A DNA stretch of 64,000 nucleotides. It comes from Carallia brachiata. Taxonomy: Eukaryota; Streptophyta; Magnoliopsida; Malpighiales; Rhizophoraceae. The translations under genes and the position numbers were made by a program. Positions 11,200-24,939 of this stretch are shown piece by piece. The stretch spans positions 4,206,280 through 4,270,279 of the forward strand of contig JADCRB010000006.1 of assembly GCA_021464245.1 (NCBI GenBank), in the 5' to 3' direction. A model generated the notes under the pieces. That model had not been told where the DNA came from and made no database searches. It worked only from the letters and a program-made list of their open reading frames with translations. Positions within the stretch are counted from its first letter, which is position 1; the number at the start of each line of letters is the position of its first letter.

Positions 11200-13174
11200 G
11201 ATCTCACTACGAATTTTATCCCTTTCAACTCAACATTTTATTGTCTGTGTGAAAATAATAATGATAAGCACTTTAAAACTCTTAAGCGTTTGAAAATTTT
11301 TATTATTCAATGTTAATTTTTTATTTTTCTAAATTAGTACTAGATTTTCTATATATATATTATTACATATGATAGTTATTAGTATCATTTTCTTATTCTT
11401 TTGAAAAGTATTCTTATTTTTAATAAATTAAATTATTAATAATAAAAACTATTTGTAAGCAAAGGAATGAAAACATAATGTATTTTTGAAAGTTTATTTG
11501 CTTATAAAATTAACTTCAATAATATGAATTCAACAATTTTAGTAAAAAGAACTTTTCAAGTATGAATATTATATGAAAAATTGGTTGTTCATATACATGA
11601 TAGATAAATAAAAAAATGGCTGTATTATTATCTATATCAAAAAAAAAGAAAATTTTGATAGTATAGAAAATAAAAAATTATTTAAAATATCTTACGAAAT
11701 AATTATAATGTTGACATTATAAATAATAAATGTTTATTATTCTAAATACACAATTTTTTATTTTTATTTTTCTAAATATATATTGTTTTTATTGTTATAT
11801 ATAAACATATAATTTCATGTGTACTAGCTAAAGATAATACTAAATTCTAATTTTGTCATTTCTTTCTATTAATGCACATAAAATACGCATCATTCTCCAA
11901 AATTATTCCCTTTTTTTTTTCATTGTTTGTGCAAAGGACAAACACAAAACTGCCCAAAAAGTTGCACACCAGCCTCAAATATCTCTCTTGCATTTAACCA
12001 TTCCATAGATACTGCGGTTCTCTTCGAGGGATACTTTATGTATTGAGTATAGCTTCCCTCTCTTGCAAGAGTTGCTCGTTTTTCCAATACTCTGCTAATT
12101 ATACCAATATATATGGTAGCTGAAAACAATTATATTTATATATCTAAAAATTGGAAGAAGTAAAACTTGGAAGGTGGATGTGATATAATATCTATATGCA
12201 ATATAGGATTTGAATAAGTGAGAAAAAAAAATGTATGGTTTTATTCTCTTGATTTTGGAGGTTATTTTTCAAAAAAACCTCAAATTTATGAAAACTTATT
12301 TTTATTTTTTTAAAGAAGACTTTTATGAAGATATGAAAGACTAATAAACGACTCCTTTCTAACAGTGTTTCAAGACCCCTAGATGATGATAATAACTTAA
12401 ACAGTAAGGGATTCTTTGATTCTTCTTGCCAAAGAATTAATCGTGCTCGTAAGATTTTTTTTTCTCTTTATGTAAAGTTAAAATATAAAATGTTGAGAAT
12501 GCCACTTATGGGACTGTTTTAACCTTTTCTTAATTGATTAATTCTTATAAAATTGCGATTGACTATATTTTCTTTTTTTTTTCTTCTTTCACATTGGTAT
12601 TATAAATTTTTGCCAAATTTAACTTTATTCTTATTTGTCTAATTGCTCTTCATTCTTTTACCTTTAAACCAATGGAGACAATCAGGGTTGGAGGGTGGGT
12701 GTGACCAAATGGAAAAACAAGATGGTTCCCTACAGTTCCGTGAAGAAAAATTGCAACTCTTTGTCTAGAGTTGCAAAATGACCATATAATCACAATATTC
12801 TTTGCATCAAGTGGTGTGCTGCATGTTTAGTCTACCTCTTGATCCTGGCAGGATTCAAATGCGTGATCGTTCACACAAATTTGAATCTCTTTAGTCATAT
12901 GAACCATATAAATGATGGTAGTAGCTATATATTTTCATTATTAGTATGTTTGATATTTTAATTTTGTACCCATCAACAAATTAGTGTGTGTGTGTGTGCT
13001 TTTTTTTTTTTTAATGTTGTAATAGTTATAAATTGGGTAATAATTTTAGTGGAAATTATGACATCAAAGGGAAAAATGTTTTGCAAAACAGTGTAACAAA
13101 TAGCAGAACTTAGTTTATAATAATTTTTTTGGATTGAAAATCTCACAAAGTTGTGGAACCCACCGTTTATGAAG
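11200..13174. other. AT-rich intergenic sequence
   Basis: No supported gene. It holds poly(A/T) runs and a short (TG)n at about 12986. A minus-strand open frame at 11920-12129 (69 codons) lacks any recognised domain and I do not call it. Confidence 0.5.
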
Positions 13175-14173
13175 GTACTATTATTTTTTTTTTACTGTAA
13201 TAAATCATTGTATTAGTATTCAGCGAGAAACAAACATTGAAATGACGTAAAAGCATCGAGAATACATGCTTGAAGTAGGAAAAAAATCGACACAAAGACA
13301 TACACATCATCTGGTCAAAATAACTATTAATAGCGTAGGCGCGAAACCCAGGACTATCTATTAGACTGTGACTAGACCTATGAAGACCGAGGTACTAACC
13401 AGATCTACTCCAATCGATGAAAGCTGCACACAATAGCATAAACCGCATCTCTGCAGACAAATCACATAAATCATCTAGATACCTCCCAGAATGAATTCTA
13501 ACACAGTCAAATAACAAACATAAAAATACAGGCTAATCACCCCAACTCAAAATCAAAATCCAACAAATGCCTACTTTAATAGTTGTAGTGATGGCAACAG
13601 CGGCCAAGGCAACGTCGGTGGCAGCAGGAGAGGCATGGGCGGTGGCAACAGTTTCAGGAGAGATGGCTACGGTGGCGCCTGCTCGATTTGCAACATCGTG
13701 GACTCTGATCGTCTCATCGGCGGCCGGCAAGACGACTGCGACAGCAGAGCTAGAGACTGAGAATATAACGCCGGCAACTGGTACGACGGTGCCAGTGGCA
13801 GAGGCAGAGGCTGAAACGACGATGCCATCGCCAGAAATAGCAAAAGTGACTGCTAATCACCAGGTGCTAACTACCAAGGAATGTAGATCTGGCAACAAGA
13901 AAGCCATGGATGGTGTTATTGAGGCCTGACTAATTGAAAACGAACCAAAAAACCCCATAAACAAAGATATGGGGGCCTAGTAGGGGAGAAAAGAAAGAGA
14001 AGAGTGGGGGAAGAGATTGACACTAAAGGAAAGAGAAAAGGACCAAAGTTGAAATTGGGAAGGGGTCTGGTGGCCGGCTGACAGAGGTAGTGCCCCTACT
14101 GGCAACAAAAGGGTAGGAGTCTTTTAAAAAAATCAAAAGATTTTAGTGAGAGATAAAGTCTAGTACTATTATT
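13175..14173 (-). mobile_element. Poly(A)-tailed retroposed sequence with 11-bp target duplication
   Basis: On the minus strand the sequence runs from about 14162 to 13186 and ends in a poly(A) tract, seen as poly(T) on the plus strand at 13184-13193. It is bounded by the direct repeat GTACTATTATT (13175-13185 and 14163-14173), the hallmark of LINE-mediated insertion. The body is GC-rich compared with its surroundings and has no clear domain. The Ala/Thr-rich open frames on both strands (plus 13567-13929, minus 13533-13730) are probably compositional. It may be a 5'-truncated LINE or a processed host transcript. A Gly/Arg-rich plus-strand reading resembling a gag tail is a weaker alternative. 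Confidence 0.65.
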
Positions 14174-14955
14174 GGATCAATCATTAAAAAAAAAAAAAAA
14201 GCAAAAAGCAAGTCAGTCTTCTTTAAAAATTAGGGCACTGCTACATGGGCATACAAATTTGTCATACGATTTGGTCATACTACAACAACACACATACTTT
14301 TTGCAACAACATATATACTTTTTGGGGGGTAAAATAAAAAAAACAAAAAGAACAATAGCCCAGTAAGTTCAGTAGTCGACCGAGGAAGACAAAGAAAATC
14401 GTGGAATAAACCAAAATGTAGGATTCCAGTGAGGTGTAGAGTAGGAGCTATAAAGGAAAATAGGGTTTAAGCAAGTGGTGGCGTAGATGAATGAAAACCC
14501 TAATAATTGGAGGTACGATGGATCAATTGGAATCCAAAAATCCCCATTCCAGGGAAGCCCTATTGGCTCGAAGAAGAGGACGGTTAAAAACCTAGTCGTA
14601 CACATCTTTATAGGTGAGCATCACCAAAAGGACCAAGGGAACTATTTGGTTGTTCTAAAATAGCGGGCATAGGAAATTTCAGGTGAGGTCAGTCCATCTC
14701 CGAAAAGTTGAATTTGGCCTGTTTGGTAATAAGTTCGGTTTTCTTTTTTGTGTTTTTTCGCTATATTGTGGTGAAAGTAACATTATTGCGTGAACAACAT
14801 AAAATATGGCTAGGGTTGTGTATATAGTATCGAAGAGCAGGTGCATGATTTTGAAATGTTAAGACTATTTCATCTTGTGTTTAGAAGTAGTATTAATTTT
14901 GGTGGGTAGTGAAAGGAGGTGTATTTCTTGTAGTTGTGTAAAGTAAAGAGTGTTA
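14174..14955. other. Leader-like sequence upstream of the first Ulp1-type relic
   Basis: No gene is established. Short open frames occur on both strands. By comparison with the better copy at 37.7-39.7 kb it probably holds 5' non-coding sequence of the decayed transposon gene that follows. I could not find matching terminal inverted repeats. Confidence 0.3.
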
Positions 14956-14960
14956 GAACC

Positions 14961-17900
14961 ATGGGTACTAATGATGATTACGTGCCAAATAAATCAGAAG
15001 ACGAATGTGGAAGGAGTGAGGAGGTTCAAGCATTGTGCAGTTCAGAAGAAGAAACGGAGCATAAGTATGAAGTATGTAGAAAGCTGTCGAAGGTTGTGAA
15101 GAAGACTTAAATAGCGCCACAAAGCAATTACTGGGTACAACATCTTTCAATAAACAACATTGGAAAAATTTGGGTAATTCATGTTAGAAGATTTGTAAAT
15201 GTAGGATGTCATATTAGGCAAGAAATAAGAAGGAATGTAATGGTTGATGTTTGAGACTATTTTGTGGTAGGAAATGGTACAAGGAGCAACTGACGATGAA
15301 GGGTAAATGCTCGACAAAGCTTTCCAGGGTAATTGTTAACGTATAATAGGAACTAATAAGGCAGTTATATATTTAATGTATTATGGGTAATAGTGTGATG
15401 GGGAAAGATGTTGCAGTCAGCAATAGCGTTGGAAGTTAGCAAGCCATGGAGGGAGTTGGGCGAGGATGGGCAGGAAAAATTCAAGAAAGAACCTGCAACA
15501 CTAAAGGCATCACCAACAAAGGAATGAAGGATGTAAAGCACGCGAAAGAGAAAGCGATGAAAGGGATGGTAACTTATTGAATAGGAAAGTGATAAGAAAA
15601 GTTAATTTTGAATGAGAAAGGTTAATTGGTCTTAAGTAAAATATAATAAGGTAATGATTTATTTTTGCTTGGATGGCCTGCACTATAGTTAATTTTGTTG
15701 TTTGTATTCCCGCTGAGAAAATATATCATTTAGAGTTAAATTTCCTATGAAATGGAATTTAGCTATGGAGATTAATGTTGGTGGGTATTGGAGGAACATG
15801 AACCTTGAAATGAGTGAGTTTGAATCATGGACAGATCTGAATAACAATAATAGACAATATAAAATAAAATTGACATATGTAGATTGTAGTTTTTGTTTTT
15901 ATCGCACCTGAGTTTGTAGTGTTTGAATGAGTCTAAATTGTAGCTTGTGTTATAATGGATCAGGGTACTCTGTATTCTCGTTGCTATCCACAGCAAATCA
16001 TTCGAGTTGTTAGTGAAGTGGGGACAAAATCACGGATACACGAGCTTGTAGTGGAAATGGGCTTTGAGGCATTGGCTTGCTTGACCTGCGACAACTTGCC
16101 AAAGTCCTTCATAATCATGTTGTTGGAGCATTTTGACCCATACACACGTGACGTGGTTGCTGGTGGAATTCGAAAGAGTATGACAGGTAACGATGTTACA
16201 GAAATAATGGGAATTCCAAACAGACATAAGCTAATTGCAATTGATAAGAATGATGATAAAATTGTTGCCAAAAAATTATGTCAAGTGGCTGAGAAGTTGA
16301 TTATCGAGAGAAAGGCAAGGGAATCAAATTCCAAAAATAAGGCACGCATGAGTGGTCAAAAAAGCTTCAAGGGGAGACTAAACTTTGAGGTTCTCCGACT
16401 TATATTGAGGAGCTGTGGCATTGAAGATGAGCTGTTAAAGCAAAGCGTTTATGATTTTGACCCTTGGTTCAGTTTTATGCCCAAAGCCATCCCAATTCCC
16501 TTCCCCAAAGTTATATGTGTCAGTAGTTGATGTTAGGGAGGTGAAACAATACGCCTAGGGTGAGTTTGTTCTAAAATGGCTAAGTGATGAGATACATAGG
16601 CTTAGAAAGGGGGAACGGAAACACTTGGATGATACGTGCAAGCACAGTATTGGTGGTTGTCTCATATTTTTTATAGTGAGTAAGTAAGTTTTGTATGGTA
16701 ATTTAGTCGTTTGGAACTTTGTTTCAATTAAATTGTTAATTAAGTAGCCATTTTGCTAATTGTTATGTTGCTTGTGTAGTTATTTTACTTTGAAAGATTT
16801 CCCATGAAGAATTTTGAGTTGTGGCTGTCAATAGTCCATCCATTGGAGTTTTGGAACAATTCAAGGGTTAGACATAGAGTGAACATGAAGGTTGAGTATG
16901 CAAATTTCAGTTGAAATGATGTGTGACATGTATGGGGATATTGAACATGACGATTTATACGCTAAATTGGGATAAAGAGCTTCTATTAGAAATAATGGAG
17001 GTGAAAGGACTAAGTGGTTGTGTATTGGTAGGGACTTTAGCAGCAACTAAGACCTATGCATAAAGTCGTAGACCTTGAGCTTCCTTCTCAATCCAGTTAT
17101 GTAAGTGAGGTGAGGTTGCAAGACTTGGAGACAATAATATATGTGAATCTACAGATGTGGCTTGAATGAGTTTGTTTATTGTTCAATCTTTAGTAGGTGA
17201 TAAAATTATTTTGATTAGTCATATTGTCGTTATTATAGGAATTGTAAGGGGTGCTTGAGTTTTTAAAGCTAGCAGCAGATTTGATGGGGAAATATATGAG
17301 ACTATACACGTAAGAGTTGAAGTCGAAAGTCGCCAATGTTGAGGTATGTTGAGAGAGAAAGCGGTAGAGGATTCAGGGTGTGAATAACCCATGTCACGTT
17401 CAAGGTGAAAAGGTAAATGGCCGAATCTCCCTCTTGAAGGAGATAAGTCAGATGCTGAAAGTGTGAAAGACGACATAAGTGAGCTAGACAAGGAGAGAGA
17501 TAATGGAAATGGTGAAAGTTTGAATGGTGGCAGGCACCACGAAGATGATGAAGGACAAGTCAGGGGGTGAAAATGTGAAAGATGCTCGAGACCAGTAGTA
17601 TGAGGAAGGACAACTTTCAACCACTGAAAGGCAGAGTGACGGTGCCTTAAAACAAGATGATGGCAGTGGAGGTAAGTGAAAACTTAGTAATCATATTAAA
17701 ATAAGGAAAAAAAAACATAGTTGTACAAATATAATGGTATAGAAAACTATGTATAAATTGTCAATAGAAGCTTGAACATTGTAATGTAAATGTTCAATGA
17801 TGAGGATGGATCATTATAGTTAGTAAATTTGGTTCTGTATGGATAAGTAAATATATAAGTTTCAATAGAAGTGGTTAGGGAATGAGAAATCTGTGAATAG

Positions 17901-18700
17901 GCTTTCAAACTTTTTGCAGATAATGATGGTTCGAGAAATAGGTCCATTGAAGTAGAAGGCAGGTCAAATGATGGTCATCCAGAAATAAATGATGAGCCAC
18001 CCCAAGTAGTAGATGACGATGAGGTATATGGTGCAGCTGATGAGGTTTATTTGAACATGAGAGTTGCAAATGAAAGTTAAGACATGCTACTTCTAATAGC
18101 CTTCGATGAAATTGCAATAAACACTTTAGTAAATGCGAATGGATGTTTTTAAAAGGTTTTAAAAAGGTGGAAGCAGAAATATTTGTAGTTTAAAGGTCCA
18201 AAGACAACCCTCTTAACTGTTAATGCTGCAGGAATTACAAAAGATGACAGTTTCACAAAAACATCGAGAGGTCAGTATGTTGAAGTGAATAATGATGTCG
18301 TCCAAAGAGTGGATGAAGAGATGCCTAATAATCCAGCTGAAGATGATGGCACAAAAGTGAACCTAGAAGTCAAAATATCAGGTATATGCTGCTTACTCAA
18401 TATTTGTGTGTATATATATAGATGTATTTGCATATAGGTTAGAGACATGAGCACCAAAGTTGATATAACAAAGAGTTTGCAAATGGATTTGCAACAGCAA
18501 GAAATTGTCGAAGCCTAAAGGAAAGAATGGTAAGGTGCTCAGATAGGTTACGTGGATTGGAGAAACATGTTCATCTTCTAAGAGAGCCAAAAGAGGCGTT
18601 CAATGAATTTGAGCATATTTCAAATTCAGTAAAGGGATTGACAGTTATGTGGATTGGATTAGCCGTGAGAGTGTAGAATCACATGCAACTTAATTAATTT
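14961..18700 (+). pseudogene. Ulp1-MULE-associated gene, copy 1 (N-terminal part only)
   Basis: This is a decayed multi-exon gene paralogous to the one at 39.7-43.8 kb. A short acidic/basic frame starts with ATG at 14961. At about 15424 a segment containing PWRELGEDGQEKFKKE corresponds to AWEELDDMGRKRFEEE of copy 2 and is reminiscent of the last helix of an HMG box. The main exon starts after an AG at 15964 (GTLYSRCYPQQI, EMGF, FDPYT, NFEVLRLIL) and runs to a GTGAGT donor at about 16676, with a frameshift near 16500 and a TAG near 16554. The next exon (16780 on) encodes LFYFERFP and HPLEFWNNSRVRHRV, matching copy 2. Acidic, low-complexity pieces continue to about 18.7 kb. No catalytic Ulp1 domain (HW, DCG) was found, so this copy is truncated. 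Its function is unknown; such N-terminal domains occur in plant transposon-borne Ulp1 proteins. Confidence 0.7.
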
Positions 18701-21300
18701 GTTATATTAAAAATGCATGTTGATTGAAATTGCTGACGTTCTTTATGCTGCAAATTAGGGGACCCTTGTTTTGGGTTGCCAGCATTCGGTTGAGTTTGAA
18801 AATGCACTATCCATGGCTTCACCCAAATAATAAACCAAAATAACAATATATGTTGATTGTTACAATTGTTTCTGCTTTGTGGGTTCAAATTTATAGGTTA
18901 TCCATTTCCACAGGCTCTTTTTAACCTCAAGCATTGCAAGTGTGGTTGAGTACTGCGTCATTGGTTTAGCCCATTTTTTGTAGTGAGAAGTTGTCCTTTT
19001 CTATGTGTGACATGGATTTTAAACAAAGTTGTAAACCATAACTGAAAATAGTGTGTTAATGTACGGAATTATTGCTTTCAAAGGTTTGGATATGACTTAT
19101 AAAGAGTAACGGTGAGCTGCTTTTGTTAGGTGTCCATCGTTGAAGAAGCGGGTCAGGACACTAGTGGTGCTATAAGCGCTTGTGAATGGAAGGCCAGTCA
19201 TTCTCTTAGGCAATTTACGATTGAAGCTCTTAGTTATTCCATTCTATCATGTCACCTAGTGAGTTTCAGCTTATATGAATGGCCATGTCTTTACAAATCA
19301 TAGCTACTTAACAAAAGGCTTCACCCTTCATCTGTTTTGCTCTCCAATCTTAATCGGACTTCATGTGTTTTGACCCAATATTTGTGTTGTTGGTAGGTTT
19401 ATATTCTCATCCTGTAAGTGGAGTATTGGTTCTTAATTGTCATAAATTTGCATGCTTGCAGAATTCAGATTCTTGATTCACAAAAAGATACGAGAACTAC
19501 AGAACGTCGGCTCTTGGAGAAGCATGTGGCACCATCATGTTTCCCTATCAATGCCATAATAATTTAAATCACCATATCTGGTTTTGTGACTTTGTCTCCA
19601 CTACTTTCAAAATTGTTGTGTTGTAATTTGCAGGTATTTTTTATGAGTGACCATACGTGTGCCAAATAATAGTTCCAGTAGTTTCCCAGGGCGACGTGGA
19701 TAAGGTGGCCCACAAGGCAATAGGAATAAAATAATAATTGCAGAATCTTGTGAAATAAAATCTGAAGAATGAAAATTTCAAATTCAAAAAGTTTAAGCTG
19801 CTAGGGTTTGTGAAGGGCAAAACAAACATTTCGTGAGGCTTTTATCTTAGGGCTTGGTTTGGAGGAAGTCGACAATCTTAGTTGCAAAACAGAGGCTTGT
19901 AAAAAAAAAAAAAAAAAAAAGAATAGAGGAAAAGAAGAAGACAAGCTGCGTTGGTGCAGTATACTGTAAATTTTTTATACTCATGCACATTGTCTGGTAA
20001 AAGTTTTGCAATTTTCATCAATGGAGTGCTCTCATTTTCCCATTGGAGATCGAGGGGTTAATTTTGGAAAGCAAGGATTTTGTCTAGGAAGTGAAGTTTT
20101 AAGGTATGGTAAGGCTTTTTTTTTGTATAATTATGTCTCAACCTCTGTTATTGCAATTGCATGTGAGTGTTATTTTAATTGAATTATTGGTTTCATTTCG
20201 GTATTTCGGCTTTTCAGGGCAATTTTTATTGTGAGCTTTATTTGAATTTCCTTTTCTTTGTCAACTCGGAGGTGAGGTTATTATTTGGCATCAGCAGAAA
20301 AAGGTTGTGACCATTTGTTATCTATTGTGGGTTCTAAAATAATTGTAGTCATTTATTCTCATATGGTGGAATCAAAGCAAAGAATGGGATAGGCTGATGT
20401 TTTTGTCTATTAATGTTGATGCTTTTTCTTTTTTTTTTTGTCTGAGAAGATCATTAGTGAATTGTCATTAGATAAAGACTAACTTTTTAGACGTTGTTAC
20501 CTTCTAAGTCAACAGATTTTCTTTACAAAATAACAATACTCGTTTCAATCATTTGTCAGAATATAAGTAAAGATTAAGGTGATCACCAAACATAGAACTT
20601 TTATCTACTAATACTATTTTGAGGATAGGCAATCTTTAGAATGGACATTAACATGCTTGACTCTTAACTTTATCCTCAAGATTGCCTATTTTGTCGAAAG
20701 CTACTTTATTGCACAACTCCTCCAAATTTTTTCGTTTTTAGAAGAACACACAGGTTGTATTATATGAATTAGTTCTAAAAAGTTTTTTTCCTTTTGATAG
20801 TTTCCAATATATGTTAAGCTATTGACATCAAGTTAGACTTCTTTCTCTAGAAAAGCAGTATCAAGATAAATATCAGTTGCCATATTGAAGAAAAATTAAG
20901 CACTTTGTCACAATTCTATTAAACAAGTAGTAAAGTTAATCTGCCATTTTTTAGTCCCTTAACCCTTGAAGAAGCAAATTTTGTTTCCTTATGATCAAAA
21001 TCTACTCAATATGTATTTACTAATGTAACTTCGTGTGAGAAGGAAAGCAATTGGTCAAATTTAGTGTGAAAACATGTTTGACTGGCAATCTTGAGAATAG
21101 GTAATCGCTTGATATAAAACTTTCATCTACTAATGCTATTTTGTAATAATGACCACCAGTGATTCGTGAATATATAGAAGTACAAGGCTGACTTTTTAGA
21201 TGTTGTTATGTTGGAAAGTTTAATGCTTTGGTTTATAAAATAACCGTAGTCATTAGAAAATAAGAATTATTTGACTAATTTTTAAATGATGTTGTTGTAG
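18701..21300. other. Non-coding stretch between Ulp1-type relics
   Basis: No gene is supported. Two related segments (about 20440-20640 and 21060-21260) share phrases such as TTTTATCTACTAATACTATTTT / TTTCATCTACTAATGCTATTTT and GACTAACTTTTTAGACGTTGTTA / GCTGACTTTTTAGATGTTGTTA, indicating an old local duplication. A poly(A) run lies at about 19900. Confidence 0.45.
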
Positions 21301-21640
21301 GGTACCTACGATTCAAGGTCTTCTCCACAACAAATTATGCGGTTTGTAAGGGATTTAGGAAAGAGACCAAAACTGAAGGACCTTATTCATGAGATAGGAT
21401 TTAATTCATTTATTGGGGTCAATTGTAGAAATATGCCAAAAAATTTATATTAGCCATGATAAGTAACTTCGATCCATTTAAAGGTGGGCAGTAAGCTTGC
21501 AGTGAGCATAAGGTCATCTCTGCTGAGTATGTCGAAGAACTAATGGATATTCTGAATGGTAATGATAATTTGCCAAATGACCGCATAGCTAGGATGGAAG
21601 TTGCAAAGAGGTTGTTGGAAATTGCAAAAAAGTAGGCACA
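21301..21640 (+). pseudogene. Third paralogous 'SR..PQQ' exon fragment
   Basis: Directly after an AG the translation reads GTYDSRSSPQQIMRFV, then LIHEIGF and NMPKNLY, matching the exon starts at 15964 and 39959 at the same splice phase. A frameshift or stop follows PKNLY near 21452, after which NFDPFKGG and EVAKRLLEIAKK can still be read. No downstream exons are evident, so this is an isolated exon relic. Confidence 0.65.
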
Positions 21641-24600
21641 AGAAGGCTAAAGAGAAAAGAAAATCATACAAAAGCCATTTTTTCATTGAATAAAAGTTGA
21701 AGTCCCTATTTTATCTTCTGTCAATCATCCATCATTTATTTCTCTTCTTTTTTATTTCAACTAAAACCAGATGAGTGGAAAATGGGTTGAGACAATGTGT
21801 ACAGTATAATAAAAGGAAATAAAAAAAAAAAGGTAAATGATGCCTAGAAATAACTTTACGTAGCTACATGACGAGGAATTTTTAGAGAGCTTCGGAATAC
21901 AATCTTATTCAAATAAAAATTCAATTGTGCTAACTTAAATGTGTGAGATGAAATTGCTCATAATTTGGTGAATGATTCAGCATAACTTGTAACTTATTTG
22001 GTAGCTCCACTTAATGCGACGAGTAGAGCAAATGGAAACCGTAATAGAAAGTGTTATGAATTATGATATTTTTGCAATAGAAATATTATAATTGCAATCT
22101 AAGATAGACAAATGTTTCCTCTTCATCATTTTAATTACTACGTAAATCTCAAGTGGCATATATGTAAAAATTGTTATATTATGAAATAAAAAATAGATAA
22201 ATATTGTTTACAACTTGTTAAGAAAAAGGAATGAAATGAGTATAGTTATTTTTTAAACAAGTACTAATATTTTGAAAGTAATTAATTACTTTTTGTAAGT
22301 AATCATAGACATATACTGAGTCTTTCACTTATGTCTTCTGTAATGTTCAGCAACCAAAAAATCACCTGCATCCCTCACACATGGCATAGTAGGAGAATAC
22401 CAAGCTTGAAGCTTTCGAAAGAGACCTCTAATCTGCATTGACCAACTCCAAGAAAAGCCAATTTTGAAAAGAGTCTTGATAATCTTGTTAAGTTACATGC
22501 ATGGATTCACTTCTTGATACAAAAAATTCTTCTGAAAAGAGTCCTGATAATTTTGCAACGACACCTGTTATAGTTTGCAAAGAGAAATAAGTACAAATAA
22601 TAAAACTTCCACTTTTATGTTTTCACTTAAATGTTGCGTATAATTTATTTAAAAAATTGTATGCTAAAAACACAATTGGTATCCTAACTCTTATTGACCA
22701 ATAGTTCATATATTCTTATGGAAAGAATATCTCATAGTTTTGCAACAAAAATTGTTATAATTTGCCAAATGGATAAAAAAAAAAAGCTCTTCTTTTCTTG
22801 TCTCTAAATTCTTTTGGAAACAAATTATAAATATTTTGCAACAAAATTTGTTATAATTTGTAAATAAAAATAGATAAAAAGTGACGATTCTACTGTTGTG
22901 TTTTTACAATGATTTGAAATGAAATGAAAACTGTTATTTAAGAAACAAATTGGTTAATTTTGCAAATAAAAATAGAAAAACAATAAAAACAGATCTGACA
23001 CACCAATTTCTTTTTTTTTTAATAATAAATTAACTTCCCATCAAGCTTTCTATAGGTCATAGTACACTTAACTTCAATTAAAATTGCATGAAAGCATGTT
23101 TTTCTAACGAAATAGTGGTCATAAAAATAATCTCAATATATCATACTACATACAGCATAAGGGGTCTTACCTCTACTATGATCCTTATTTAATGCTAATA
23201 ATATTCAGAAAACAATGCCTCATTTTTATGAAAATAATATATAGTGATTTGCTTACACTCTTATAGTTTTTCCAAGTCATATGTACAAATAATTTCAAAA
23301 TTTCATGCTAAAAACAATAGTTGATATGCTAATTATAGTCCATTTGAGCCATATTTTAATTAAAAAAAATTTAATTAATGGCTGATATATTTGCAACTAA
23401 AGCTTTTATAATTTCAATGAAATGAAAAGAAAATTCTTGTGAGATTTGAAAGCGAGACCTGTCATTTGGAACGAGTACTGTTAATTTAGGAAACAAATCT
23501 GTTAATTTTTGCAAGTAATTAAAGAGAAATAATGAGCCTTCCACTTTTATTTCTTTCCAAATAATTTGAAACAAAAGCTGTTGTTTATGAAACAAAAGGC
23601 GTATGGGATTGTTGGCTTGTTCATAACTTATGGTCCCACAATTCCGGTGAATAAAAATTCTTTCAATGGAAAAAAAAAATATTGACAATTATAAGAACTT
23701 GTATATGAATTTTCAATAGTAAAAATTTTGGGTATGACAAAAAGGACAACAAAAAATTTTATAACTAATATGATACAATTACTTTCTTTTTTATTATTAT
23801 TTTTTTTAGTAATTAATTATTTAGTTATGATGAGAACTTTAATATGACAAGTACGACTCTTTCATTAATAAGAATAATAATTTCCGCTAAATTCAATAAG
23901 CTATCTAATTAATAAAAAATAACCTTTCTAACAAACTCACTAACTATTAAATTCTTCTTGTAATTGGAAAACCATACAAGTGCAACTTAACTTCAATTTC
24001 TCTTTATTTGCAAATTATAACTATTTTCTGTGGAAAAATGTCTAGAGTTTTTCTACATGATTTTTTTTTCCTATTTAAAAATAAAGTTGAAAATATTTCG
24101 GATACCAACTGATTTTTGCAACATGCAAGTTAGTAAACAACTTTCACTTATCTTGCGTGATAACACAAAGTAGCATGACCTCATATTCTTTTGCATTTAG
24201 TTGCAAATGTATGGGCAAAGTATATGGATAAAAAAACGTGGATTTCTTTTGAATTGCAAGCTATATCAATTCTTGTTGCAAAAATTTAAGGCATTCTTCT
24301 ATCCAAACCATACTAGTTCTTTCAATAGCTGTCAATTACAAGCACAGTATAATATATCTCAAACAAATTCCATCAACAATAATTCGTACAAAAATGCAAA
24401 GCTCCTATGGTGCTCCACCATTCCAGATCTCCATAATATTTTGAAGTACCCCCATCCACTTCACCATCTAATCCAATACCTTCGATAATAACTTGTCAAG
24501 CTGCTCTATTTCCTCATAGGCATAAAAAATAAGGGCATTTATTCCAACGCCCTGTTATACCTGCTCAATCAAATAAATATTCAACAAACACAAAGCACCC

Positions 24601-24939
24601 TCATTTTCACAGAATTTTATGCAATAATAACTGCAAAAATTGACTAATAATTTGCCAACTACAAAAAGACTATTAACACATAAAAATAATAAAGATATTT
24701 ATTTAGTCATTTAAGCATACTTAGAACATTTTATCTTGAATCCTGAAAATCAAACCAAAAACTGTAGTGATAGGTTAATAAAAAAATTAACACCACAATT
24801 ATCTCAACACCAGTCAAAAAGCAATTACGCCTCACATTTTCAATGATAACACTACAATTAACGTACCAATTATGATGGAATTGGAAATCTCAAAAACGTG
24901 AAATAAACATACTCGACAGTATTAATATTTAGCCTTGTG
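21641..24939. repeat. AT-rich region with diverged short repeats
   Basis: No gene is supported. Phrases such as 'TTTTGCAACAAAATTTGTTATAATTTG' reduced to the core TTTGCAACAAAA / GTTATAATTTG recur at about 22555, 22740, 22840, 22960 and 23490, together with 'CTGTTATTT..GAAACAAA'. This suggests an old tandem array related to the clearer repeats at 24.9-25.7 kb. Open frames here (for example 23371-23688 minus and 24201-24488 plus) look random. Confidence 0.4.

Noticed and set aside
11920..12129. 69-codon minus-strand frame ending in VQLFGQFCVCPLHKQ
   Set aside because: No recognisable domain, no promoter or splice support, AT-rich surroundings.
13567..13929. 120-codon Ala/Thr-rich plus-strand frame
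   Set aside because: Lies in the GC-rich retroposed sequence, where both strands are open; low complexity, no domain, and antisense to the poly(A)-tailed direction.
17219..17620. 133-codon minus-strand frame
   Set aside because: Ser/Leu/Pro-rich shadow of the acidic, purine-rich linker of the plus-strand Ulp1-type relic.
24201..24488. 95-codon plus-strand frame
   Set aside because: Composition matches random AT-rich sequence and it falls in a diverged repeat region.
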